Source: Epiperipatus broadwayi | Lineage: Eukaryota; Onychophora; Udeonychophora; Euonychophora; Peripatidae | Direction: 5' to 3' | Length of the DNA stretch: 64,000 nt | Assembly (NCBI GenBank): GCA_028023455.1 | Contig: JAQFVV010000562.1 | Span: 186,001 to 250,000 of the forward strand | In this document: positions 10,621 to 21,394 of the stretch, one piece after another | Numbering within the stretch: position 1 is the stretch's first letter | Layout: every line of letters begins with the position of its first letter | Made by a program: the position numbers and the translations under genes | Notes under the pieces: model-generated | Told to the model about the DNA's origin: nothing | Database searches by the model: none | Seen by the model: only the letters and a program-made list of their open reading frames with translations

Positions 10621-12306
10621 TTCCACTACTTATAAATAACTAGCTTTATAGGGATCATAAACAAAACTAAATTCTAGAATACAAACTGCCATGATATAAG
10701 GTCACACAATACTGCACTTCATGAAACAGGAATAGGGTAGAATAAAGTAATTAAGACTAGAAAGAATATTTTTTAAAAAACAATGATTTAATATCTAATT
10801 AATAACAACAAAAACAAAAATGGCATGAGAGTATAATATTTCAAACACTCATTTAAAATATATATATGTATTAATCAACCAATTAATTTTTATTCATGGA
10901 TTGACTTTAAATTTATTAGGTTCTTTCTTCAAAAATCAAAGATAGCAATCTTTGATTTTATTCAGAGAGCAAATTGACAGAAAAAACTTATAACATTTAT
11001 GAAACAAAAACAGATTTTCTATTAATAAAAATATAGTGTGAACACATAAAAAATACCCATATCCATGGCTTTAGTGATCATGGAGTTCTTCTTATTAGCA
11101 ATTTCCAGCTTTCTTTACAACTGAGCTTCTCCTTGAAGAGTTCTTAATATGGGCCTGGTTAAATTTCTACTTTCCTGAGTCTGTCACAATTCCAGGTAAA
11201 TAAAAAATAGTACATTTTGTCCATTTGGTTCTCTTAAAGTTTCAAGTGAGACAGATGTAGACAGAGATTCACGTTCTTGATTGAATGAAAGGTTGTAGAC
11301 TACTTAAAAGGGGTTTACCTTCCCTACATTTTCTTTCAGTGAAGAAAGGTCACATAGAGGAAGATGATACCTTGCTTTTAGCTTAACCTAGCACATGGTT
11401 TTTATTTTAGAAAACATTTTAGTGCTAAACTCATACTATGCTAAAAGCTGGATTAAACATTTCTGCTATTATATTCAATAGCTTGGTTAAGGTTCCTGTA
11501 TATTATGGCACAGCTTGGTAAAAACTTCTGCTTCTTTCTTTTCAGCAGCTGGATTAAAACTTCATTGCTTTTTTTCAACAGCTATATCAAGAATACTTTC
11601 TTCTACTATATTTTTCAGCAGCACTATTAAGATTTGACTGCTCTCTTCAACAGTTAAGTTAGCAATAATCTCTCCAGGATACTTGGGTATTGTTACTTAT
11701 TTACATCCCCAAATATATTTTTTCTAGCATAATCGTGCCCACAAGTCAATTACAATTTGTCTCTTACATGATAATTTTTATGACAACCAATTGGATAAAA
11801 TTTTATAACTACAATTATTCATCCAATTATCTCCTTAATCATAGATTAAAAAACAAGTTAAGAACTTAAATTTAACAACATAAAATTCTTAACATTCCTT
11901 TATAATTAAAAACCAAATCTTGCAAAAAAAACCAAAAAAACAACAGCAAGATAATCTGTTAATTGTACTGATTTTATTTTTATTTTTCATTAAATAGACA
12001 TAAAGAAAGGAAAACAACTCTGATTAATTAAAAATAAAATTTACAAAGATATTAAAGTCTTATTTCTGTTATTCTCTCTTTCTTTTTTAAAAAAAGACTC
12101 TTAAATAAATTTAATGTTTGAGAATGTTCATACTATCATATGGGTATTTTACAAATATTGAGTTAAATAATGACCCTTTAAAAAGTAGGTTTAAGAAAAT
12201 TTTAATATTATTTTTCATCATTAATAAAATAATTTTTTATTCTCAACATGAGGAACATGCTGCCAAATATCTAATTATTTTTTTTTAGTGCAGCTATGTG
12301 ACCAAT
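10621..12306. other. Intron sequence without recognised features
   Basis: No exon, RNA gene or known transposon domain is seen. Around 11450-11670 a loose series of 'CAGCTGGATTAA', 'CAGCTATATCAAG' and 'CAGTTAAGTTAGC' phrases (TTCAACAGCTRGRTTAA-like) recurs about every 60 bases, a weak degenerate tandem pattern. The rest is AT-rich filler. Confidence 0.4.
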
Positions 12307-12314
12307 GGGTTGCA

Positions 12315-12345
<31 letters not shown>

Positions 12346-12378
12346 TGAAGCAGACGATATATATATATATTGCAACCC
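12307..12378. repeat. (TA)n hairpin with GGGTTGCAATAT arms
   Basis: The left arm GGGTTGCAATAT at 12307-12318 is exactly complementary to ATATTGCAACCC at 12367-12378. Between them lie two (TA)n tracts separated by TGAAGCAGACGA. The structure is the same kind as the one at 9749-9807 (unique arm, TA tract, unique arm), although the arm sequences differ. Confidence 0.9.
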
Positions 12379-15300
12379 GATGACCTGATGCTCAGATAGT
12401 GCTTCACAGCCCACTTACAGTCTCCTACCACCAAACCACATTTAAACCCATCCTTATGCATGTATACATATTTACTAATAGAAATTTTCCTTTGCTTAAA
12501 CATTTAAACATAACTGACATAGAAATTTATATATTTTAATGTAAAATAATTTAATAAATAAATATTTAATATTATTTTAATGTGTATGTGTGTGTAATGG
12601 ATAAATATATATATTTTCAGTGTGGGGAGACTGATAATAAATCGTATTAATAATTATATTAGTCATGTATTTAAAAGTCATATATGAAATTTATTATTTT
12701 TTTTATATTTAATTTAGCAGTCAGAAAATGATGCAATTCTTTTAAAAAGTTTCTCTAAAACAATTACCCGGAAAAGCCCATTAGTTAAAAGTAAAAGATT
12801 ACAATTTGTAATAGTAAAATAAAATCCATTAGTGGAAATTTTATCCATACCAACTTGTTTTAAAATCATAAGACTTATTTTAAAACAATTGTTTGAGAAA
12901 CTTGTAATAGAATTGCATTGTTTCAAAAGTCTTACAAAACAAAAGAGATCCGGTCAGCAGATTTTAGCTTGGCTAAAGTGCACAAATTCCCTCAGGTCCA
13001 GCAGTTAGTTTCTATGCTACATCACCAAAAAAGGAGTATAAATACTGCTGGATTTGAATCCAAAAAAAGGAGACAACTATAAATTAACAATGGTCAACAG
13101 AATCCATGCTAATTTTAATCTTCATCCAATGGGCTATGAGTAGGGGAAACTTCACCTTCCCCTCTGTTCCAACATGCTCATTCCCATAAGAAAAGCTCTG
13201 GATCCTGTGCCTATAAACTTTCAAATATCTAATAATTAATCTTTAAAAATGCTACCTATGATGCCTTATTCCAAAACTAGATCTAGTGTATTAACGCCAA
13301 TGAACATTTCAAACATCAAGGACTGCTACTATTTACAAAAGGTAAAAGAACTTTAGCCGCTCTATGATTATATTAAATTTCACCTTCTATAACAATAATC
13401 CTGATGCTCTACTCTTAATATCTGATGTAAATGTTTACATTTCATGTAATTTTTAGTATAACTCTATATAACTTAATCTGTTCTGAGCCTCTATTTAATA
13501 TGTTTTCTTTTTTATTATTATTTCCATGCAGCAGTCATATTTTATTTTATTATTATATTATATATTTTTGTGTTTTAAAATGCCAGTAATATTTCTAACT
13601 CGCTAGCATGTAATTCCTTTCTAGTTTTCCTACCCAGCCCTTATAGGGTAATTAAGAAATTTTAATTAAAACAAGTCTTATTCGATATATACAAATGCTG
13701 GTGAATTTGGAAAAACAAAATAATTATCCTATAAATTGTTGTAGGAAAACAGATCAACATCTGTTTTCTAAAAATGTCTTTTTCTTTTTTTAAAATGTGT
13801 TAATCCCAACTGTAAATGTATCTTATATATGTATAATCTAATTATTATCCCAGTTATTTTCACCACCTCATTTGTTTCCATATAAACATCTTTGTTTCTA
13901 ATAATAGTATTATTTTAACCGAATTTGTATTTTATTAAATGGTGTGGGAAGTTATTAATAATTTAAAGTAAAAGGAAGGGGGAATTTTTATGTCTTAAAC
14001 TTATGTAATTTAATTAATTTAAATCATCCATGCCTGTTTAGCGATTAGATCATACCATTACGCAGGATATTCTATAATTTATGGGTATTAAATAATTAAA
14101 ATAGTCTTTAAAGCTATATACTTTGTTATCCCAAGCATTGCGTGCATATAGGCAACTTCGTTCCTATATTATATATATTCATGCTTCTCTCTTTCCTATG
14201 GAGGTATCGCAAAGTCGAGCCCTATCATCATTCTCAGAGTACAAAAAGCAGGCTTAAACCCCCTTGGGGACTCATTTGGTTGCTAATGCGTGCTTTATAT
14301 GGGAATCGCTCTGGAAAAACCAGCCCAATAATGCATAGCCAACCGCTCTTCATTATAAACCGATCCTGCCAATGTATGCAGAGTTACATCAGTATTTTCT
14401 ATTCAAAATGAATTCCATGAAACACATGTTCAGATCCATGACTGGATCACATCAAACACACCACCATGCACATACCACCTTTTGTTGTATTTCTAATAAA
14501 CCCATGAACATCCATAAGCCATAATGTTGTGATTTTTACTAAACAGATATCTATGTCCACTATTTAAATGTGCATCATTGCGGCAATCTTATTATTATTA
14601 ATATATATTCATTAGCTATCCCACACATGTCTGCCACTTTATAAACCAAATTAATAACTATATTTTGTACAAATGTAATGTTTCATTATCAAAGTATGAT
14701 TATCTTTCAAGTTGGTTAAATGCTATTTTGTTCTTTCTGGGGGTGTAGTGGCACTTTAATATTATATTTCTTAATAGCGCTAAATATTATATTCATCATT
14801 ATAGTACATATTATTGGCATAGCCACAACTATCAATAAAGTCATCTATTAAATGTAATTCTTAATGTATCAATCAGATGTAATATTATTTCTCTATCACC
14901 CACTGTTATGTAATCCTAATGAGGCCAATGATCAATCAATGATGGCATGCATTTACATATGTTTTGTTAAAATAATAAACCTTAAACATATATATGATAA
15001 CATTTCTGAATCATTGTATTTTCTTTTATTTAAGTTAATATTTTTATTAATAAGTTATGCTCCTACTGGCTAGAGGATCTTCGCTAATATATAATTAATA
15101 TGATAGATTATGATCTTTAATCATTTCTAAATTGCGGTTTATACTAAGTATCCCACCATTAAACTTAACTTGGAGTCTTTTTGTGTCTTCGATGTAAGAT
15201 ACCGGCGGTGAGAAATGAAGTTAGATCGATATCATCAGGATTGTTGCTCATAAATTGGTAGATCAGGGAAATAGGCAAATAGGGCAGAATTCATGAGTGT

Positions 15301-15399
15301 TCCTGACTTATGTATTCTGTGCATGATTGGATTCGAGGTACTTTTGCCTAGATGCTAGATCTTGTTATGTGAACATACAAAACCAACCACTACAATATA
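12379..15399. other. Intron block, slightly less AT-rich, no recognised gene
   Basis: No domain, splice-supported exon or transposon is identified. Between about 13640 and 15310 the base composition is visibly less extreme than in the neighbours, with a few CG dinucleotides and short non-TA palindromes (for example AACAGATCAACATCTGTT at 13750-13767). One 89-codon reading frame at 14142-14411 is open, but its product (WRYRKVEPYHHSQ...) is not recognised and it lacks further coding signs. The block may be an old insertion of unknown origin. Confidence 0.35.
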
Positions 15400-15975
15400 T
15401 ATATATATATGTTGATACAAAGATTTTCACAGGTTGCATATATAAAAGACATTTTGCAGGTTCATTCATATTAAAAAATTTAAATATTAATATACGGATG
15501 TTTCGACTTAATCGCACAAGTCATCTACTGGATGATAAAAGGTAGAGAGATGGTTTTAGCAGCACTACAATCACTGATTTGAAAAAACATTTAAGTTCCA
15601 CCAATAACAAGAATGTTAAATTAAGAATGGTTTTTAAAAAATCTTTCCAAATAGGAGGAAGTTTGCATGTATCATCTCGCTTAACAATCTACCCTTTTAA
15701 GTATCTCAATTGCTTCTCTGATGTAGAGATTATCACATCTGGATATGATCCTGGTACTATAAAAATCAATTCTATGACCTGAATCAATAGTACAAAGTGA
15801 GAGTGGTGATGATGATAAGTGTTGTTTTATTGCATTAGCATGTTCATCTTTTCTAACACTGATGTGATGATTACTCATATCTATGTAAGAAGCTTTACAA
15901 TTTTTACATGAGATTTGATAAACACCATGATATTCAAAAGAAATTGAATCCTTAGACTTGGTTATTCTATTGCTG
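15400..15975 (-). pseudogene. Penelope-like element 3' end with GIY-YIG endonuclease, left arm
   Basis: The minus-strand reading frame at about 15960-15681 encodes a GIY-YIG-type nuclease domain as found at the C-terminus of Penelope-like retroelements: GVYQISCKNCKASYIDMSNH, then RKDEHANAIKQH, then DSGHRIDFYSTRIISRCDNL and REAIEIL. The two cysteines in ISCKNCKA and the 'HxxDF...I.....Y..R...E...I' tail are family features; the second catalytic motif reads YID instead of YIG. The sequence continues into 3' non-coding DNA to about 15400. No upstream reverse transcriptase remains. It forms one arm of a palindrome with 16003-16500. Confidence 0.82.
15495..15532 (-). ncRNA. Hammerhead-ribozyme-like motif in Penelope 3' region (candidate)
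   Basis: On the minus strand the element reads AGTAGATGACTTG, a short loop, then AAGTCGAAACATC. The order GATGA - stem-loop (CTT/AAG, or GACTT/AAGTC) - CGAAAC matches the conserved core and spacing of hammerhead ribozymes (CUGAUGA - stem II - CGAAAC), which are known to occur in Penelope-like elements. The first core bases are TA instead of CT, and the stem II closing pair is abnormal, so activity is unlikely in this copy. The equivalent place in the inverted copy (16399-16432) has lost the GAAA core. Confidence 0.35.
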
Positions 15976-15980
15976 ATCTT

Positions 15981-16500
15981 TTGATGAGTAGAAAAAGTGC
16001 TATATTTATATGTGAAAATTGTAAAACTTTTTACATAGGTATGAGTAATCATCACATCAGAGAGATTAACATGCTAATGCAGTTAAACAACTCTCATCAT
16101 CATTATCACTCTTACTCCATACTATTGATTAAGGTCATAAAATTGATTTTCCTAGTACCAGGATCATATCCAGATGTGATAATCTCTACCAGTGTAAAAT
16201 CAGAAAATCCATTGAGATACTTAAAAGGCTAGATTGTATCAATAAGTGAGATGATACATGCAAACTTCCTCCTATTTGGAAAGGTTTTTTAAAAAAACAT
16301 TCTTAATTTAACATTTTTGCTATTGGTGGAACTTTAATGTTTTTTTTTCAAATCAGTGATTGCAATCCCCCTACAACCATCTTTCTATCTTTTATCATCC
16401 AGTAGATGACTTGTGTGATCAAATTTAAATATCAGTATATTAATATTTAAATTTTTTAACATGGATGAACCCACAAAATATGTCTTTTTATATTTATATC
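15981..16500 (+). pseudogene. Penelope-like element 3' end, right (inverted) arm
   Basis: This is an inverted, more decayed copy of the element at 15400-15925. The plus-strand frame starting at 15981 gives CENCKTFYIGMSNHHI, here with the intact YIG of the GIY-YIG motif, then frameshifted remains of the histidine/aspartate block, the sequence CCAGGATCATATCCAGATGT shared exactly with the other arm, and the same 3' non-coding sequence. The two arms meet head to head across a spacer of about 75 bases. Small indels show they have diverged since duplication. Confidence 0.8.
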
Positions 16501-16540
16501 ACTAGACATTTCTGTTTATGTATATATCATATTTCAAATA

Positions 16541-16672
16541 AAAATTTATATAACATTACAAAACTAGCCAAAAATTTAAAACTTTACTAAAATTCTTCCA
16601 CAATCATGGTTACGGAAGAATTTTAGTAAAGTTAATTTTTGGGGCTAATATTGTAATGTTATATGGATTTTT
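16541..16672. repeat. 59-bp-arm hairpin next to the Penelope palindrome
   Basis: The left arm 16541-16599 and right arm 16614-16672 are imperfect reverse complements (for example AACTTTACTAAAATTCTTCC against GGAAGAATTTTAGTAAAGTT) around a 14-base loop. It begins some 40 bases after the end of the Penelope right arm. A further partial copy of its outer sequence (TAATGTTATATGGATTT) recurs near 16798. It could be part of the element's terminal structure or a separate foldback element. Confidence 0.85.
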
Positions 16673-18046
16673 ATTTTATTTATTATTAGTAGTATGGCAT
16701 TAAGCAGTATTTAATATATTTAATATGTACTTAGTGTATATATTGCAAATGCTTCACTTAATACATATATTTTTACTTTAGTCATTAGATATTTCTTAAT
16801 GTTATATGGATTTCTATTTTATACTCTTAATGTATATATTATATTCAGTATGTCTACATAATTATATATGTCTAATAAATCAGTACCAACATTTACTATT
16901 TAAATTGATAGATTTATTTTTATTTTAAAAGTTGTTTTCAAAAAAATGCTTTAAAAAATCACCATCTTTTTTTTTAAATAATGTGATTTTTGTAGTTTTT
17001 TTTAAAAATAAAAATAGAAACAATTTTAAATAGAAAACTTTTTTTACTGATTTATTATACATATGTAATTATGAATCCATTCTAAATATAATGTATACAT
17101 TGAGTTTAAAATGGTTTTAAAATGTTATTAAATTAAAAGAAAAAAAAATAAACTGCCCTCTCATGACCATTATTTAAAGCAAATAAAAATTCTAAGAATA
17201 ATTGTTAACTGCAAAACATGAAATTATTCAATATTTTTTATATTTTTCCTACCCTCTGTTCCATATCTATCAAACTAGTTAACATACTGAGAAAATAAGT
17301 GTTTTAAATGGATTAGTGTGATATAACTTAGTTATATATCAATTTTCAAACAATTCTATTGAATTTGAACATGTTAAACCTCAATTTTAAAATTTTATTT
17401 TAACTTGAAAACGTTCAAAAGTTGACAAACATCAAACCTGCATAATGGAATTAACCCAGAATTTTTGGGGGGTTAAATAAATTGTATTTTGTATGTTAAA
17501 TTTATTTTAATGTACAATGAAATTCCATTAAAAATATAAGCTTAATGTTATTTCTGTAGTATCTTTAAACAGTATCATAATGCAGTGGTAATGCATTTGT
17601 CTGCTATACTTATGATCTGGTTTTAAATTCAGGCTGAATAAAACGTTCTGTATAAAGATATATGTAAGCATATACTATTTAGGAATGTTTCATTGCTGAT
17701 AATGGTAAACTGCACCATATATGTGGCAAAATGTGAGAGTAGTATAATATAAATAACATCAAGGATAAATGAGAAATGAGTAGGAAATTATTGTTAATAG
17801 TAAATAAAAGTTTTGGAGACAGTCTATTATTCTGATTATTATTATTTTGAAAACCGCTCAGTACTTTTGAAAACTGATAAGAGGTAAACCTAAACATATT
17901 ATTCTTCCTGTCTATGAATGTTTAAATATCATTGTATATATCAAACATCAATAAATAAATAAATAAAAACTATACACCCAAACTTGGTTTGCCATTCCTT
18001 CTAAATTTTCTACTTCTAGTTTTATGTGATATTAATTAATTAATTA

Positions 18047-18521
18047 CTCTAGAAGATCAGGTTTTGGCAAACTTTTTATCATAAAGTACCATTTTGTTTA
18101 AATACCCCCCATAAAAGAGTCACAAGGAAAGAGATGAAAAATAGGTTCATGAAAAATATGAATTTCTGAATGGCTGTGAATATATTTGAACATTCATTTT
18201 AATAATAGAATATAATAGAATCTGTATACAATTTAATAAAAATAAAAATTGACTTAAAAATAAACAACTAAAAACAAATGTTACTTTTTTAATATTTAAA
18301 TATTCTTTATGTAAAATAATTATTATATAATAATGCTGAATTAAAGAGTAATGTTATAAAACACATTTTTTCTCTTATAAAATAATCAAAATGTTTATTT
18401 ACAAGTTACTAGAGGAAATAAAAGAATAGGTTTTTTTATCATGATAAAAAGAGCCATGAGATTGGTATCAAAGAGCTTGAATGTGGTTCACAAGTCACAG
18501 TTTGCAATCCTTGCTCTAGCA
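18047..18521. mobile_element. Non-autonomous hAT-like element (MITE)
   Basis: The left end CAGGTTTTGGCAAACTTTTT (18058 on) and the reverse complement of the right end (CAAGGATTGCAAACTGTGAC, from 18513) resemble the CAGGGGTTGGCAAACT-type termini of hAT transposons. The flanks CTCTAGAA (18047-18054) and CTCTAGCA (18514-18521) agree at 7 of 8 positions, the length of a hAT target-site duplication, with three extra bases on the left. There is no coding capacity, and the interior contains an ATTTTTATCATGATAAAAAG-type palindrome. The length, about 455 bp, fits an internally deleted derivative. Confidence 0.6.
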
Positions 18522-19685
18522 AGTTATTTGGCGATCTCTTTTTTTCATAAGCCATTTTTATAAATACTATCTAACTTTATATACAGATTCAAACAATGAT
18601 TTACAAAATTTTCTTTTATTAATAAATGCATAAATAAAATTAATACTTGTATGAATAAATAAATACACACTACCTTGATTTATTTAATCCCATAAATCCA
18701 ATTGTGGGAATTAATAAAATAGAATTAGTATTTTATGACTCCAAATATGGCATAAAGTTTAAGTATTATTTATGTTTTTTTATTTAATATAGTACTATTT
18801 CAGTAGATAATTTTAACTCATATTTACAGAATGGGTTATTTGTAAGAGGAGGCATCACCAGATGTCAACATCAAATTTTACTTGTGTGTGACACAAACTG
18901 ATTAAAAATTTATTATTTTCTAGTAAAGACTTCGACAAATATTGTTATTTTGAATACTATTTTATTAATATGTGATCCTAAACCATTCTTTATTCAAGCG
19001 TTAACAAATTGCAATTTCAATTCTATTACTTGTTTATTTAATCTTTTATTAAAATCTTTTCCAAACTGTGAGATTTTACTGTGTAGGCAAAAAACTGTAT
19101 TATATAATTTTTCCTTTAGGAAGCCAAAATTTTCTGCTAAAACAAAATACAAGAAATAATTTTTATTCTCATCTTTTACTGATTTTAAATCTGTCATCTC
19201 AGAGCAAATTTATTTAATAGTAATGGCATACTTCAATCATTGCACAGATCATTTGAATAAAGCACATTTATCATAATATTTCAAACTTATAATTTTTTTT
19301 TTTTTACTGTTGTCAGTAGTATGAAAGACAATTTAAACTCTAAAGATATTTTTGCTTAAAATTTATGACTTGAATTATCTTATAACTTGACTAATGATTA
19401 ATGATCTTGCATCAATTATATTATTGCAAGCAGGGGACTAATACGTATACAACTAACATATTTATTTAATGCTTTCTTCTTCTTTACTTTAGTCAATGCA
19501 GGATTGATTGTTTTCATAACCAATGATAATGCCTAATTTGTTACATCAACTTAATTATGGTACTTTGTATACACAGCCAAACATTTTTTAATGTGAGTAA
19601 TCAATGGGTATAAAATTTCATTGCATCAATCACAATCCAAAGGAAAGTCATTATGTCACATAGCCACAGCATGTACTATATATTA
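18522..19685. other. Intron sequence without recognised features
   Basis: AT-rich filler between the hAT-like MITE and the LTR element. Two overlapping reading frames of under 70 codons near 18950-19197 lie on opposite strands and look like chance. No RNA gene or transposon domain is seen. Confidence 0.4.
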
Positions 19686-21394
19686 TGATGATACTGCGGT
19701 CACACATATAGATATTTAACATTTAAAGAATGTTAAATATTATGCTTGGGTTAAAAAAAAAAAGTGAGTTTAAAAAAATTACAAAACAAAGAAATGTTTA
19801 AGTAAAAAAGAGAGGGAATTAGAATCGAAACGATTCTTATCTTTTACCCTTCAAAGTTCAGATTTTAGAAAGAATAGAAATGTTAAGGTTAAAAATATCG
19901 ATATCATGTGTTTAGTGTAAGATTAAAAAAAATGAGAATGGAAATATTTATAAAATAGAAACTTAATAATGTAAAAGAAAGTGGTAGTTGGTGAGTTTAA
20001 TAAGATATAAGTAAATTTAGAATGCAACGAAAGATAAAGATCTGTTCCTAAAATTACACATTTTGACAAAAATGAAATGCATGTTTGAATGTATGAATAA
20101 AGAGAGTACAGTTTATTTCATGTCAAAATGAAATAATTTTATTAAAGAAAATGATTGATAAATAAATGTAAAATATTATATTATAAAATTATATCAAATT
20201 ATAAGTAATTTTGTATAAGTTGCTGAAAGCATGTTAAAGTAAAAAGGTGTGAAATAAAAATACAGCGGGAGATCAAGATAAGGAAGGAATTTGAAAAATA
20301 AAGGACATTAATTAATTAATTGGAAAACAATATTGGTCGAGACTTCAGTGAAGACACTGCTCTGATAAGAAGCAGAGAAATATAAATAGAAAGCAGACAT
20401 GAAAAGTTAAATTTTGGGAACATGAAGACAAACTATAACATAAGGGAAACTTCGAGGATGTGTGGCTTAGGGCCAGTCGTGATCGCCAGTCAATCCAGAC
20501 TTCCGTGCTATAATGGTTCGCGTCTTGATGTAACAACTGCTGACATAGTGCCTGCCGAAGAGTTCATTTTTGCCTTGCCTTGATGCACACAATACGGAGG
20601 AGTTCCAACAATCAAATCTAACCGAAGAGCGACTGTTCCCTACTAAAGAAGTGGGAAAAATTCCACGGGATGGTCAGCAAGATGCCAAGTTTATTCGAAG
20701 ACTTTACAACCTAGGTAATTATGAACAAGACATTTTATATAACTTATGTGCACATACCATTTAAATTTAATTGCAATTGCCAATCCCACATATAATGAGA
20801 TAGACGTTAATTAGACTCCTTTCAATATTTGGAATGACTATAAAGGGACACTTTATTTTCAAAGATTGCAATCATTTATAATATAATCTTCTATTGTATT
20901 TTATTTATTTGTTGTAGTATTGTAGCATAATCTGTTTTTTTATATTGAGTGTTTATAATTTAGAGTGTTTCTTTTATTATAATTTAGTGTATTAAATATC
21001 TTTTATTTATGTAAAATCTGTTTCATCTCTTTCTTCGCCACTTCCAAAAATAATATAATCTTAGGGTTGGGAAATAATTATTATGCATTTGAGTACTTAA
21101 TTAACACGTGAAGCTAGTGGTGCAGTATTTGATCCCATTAAATTTATAATTATCCAAGCGCTGTAACTCTGTTAAATCTTGCAGCAGTCGGGAGAAGGTT
21201 GACCGGGAAATATAACCTGGGGCTATACCTGTATAGCATACAAGTTCGGTCTAGTGTGGATATAGACTTGTTTATGTCCGTATTTCCTCTCTGCTTGCGA
21301 TAGCGGAAAGTGGGCGATCTTGAATTATAAGAATTCCCCATTATATCTATATAAAAGGGAAGTTTAAGCTTTCGATCGTCGGGTTTCCATTACA
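19686..21394 (+). repeat. 5' LTR
   Basis: It matches 25339-27052 almost base for base, with scattered substitutions and a few small indels (for instance CGCACAT present near the start of the 3' copy is missing here, and TATCTTTTACCC here reads TTTTACCC there). It ends ..GGTTTCCATTACA. The 5' boundary is uncertain, because the 3' LTR seems to begin TGTAATGTGATGATCG while this copy reads ..TATTATGATGATACTG. The short reading frames inside it (20345-20536, 20570-20764, 21150-21341) are conserved only because the LTRs are, and have no recognised product. Confidence 0.9.
21346..21360 (+). promoter_or_regulatory. TATA-box-like element of the 5' LTR
   Basis: TCTATATAAAAGGGA is a strong match to a RNA polymerase II TATA box. 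It lies about 40 bases before the LTR end, and the same sequence occurs at the same place in the 3' LTR (27004-27018). If it is the element promoter, the R-U5 portion is very short and U3 is about 1.65 kb. The copy in the 3' LTR faces the host exon at 27268. Confidence 0.5.

Noticed and set aside
13640-15310. Possible organelle (mitochondrial) insertion because of less AT-rich, hydrophobic translations
   Set aside because: Tried against cytochrome b, COX and ATP6 hallmarks in several frames and found no conserved motif.
20345-21341. Short reading frames conserved between the two LTRs
   Set aside because: Conservation is explained by recent LTR identity; lengths differ between copies because of simple substitutions and no domain is seen.
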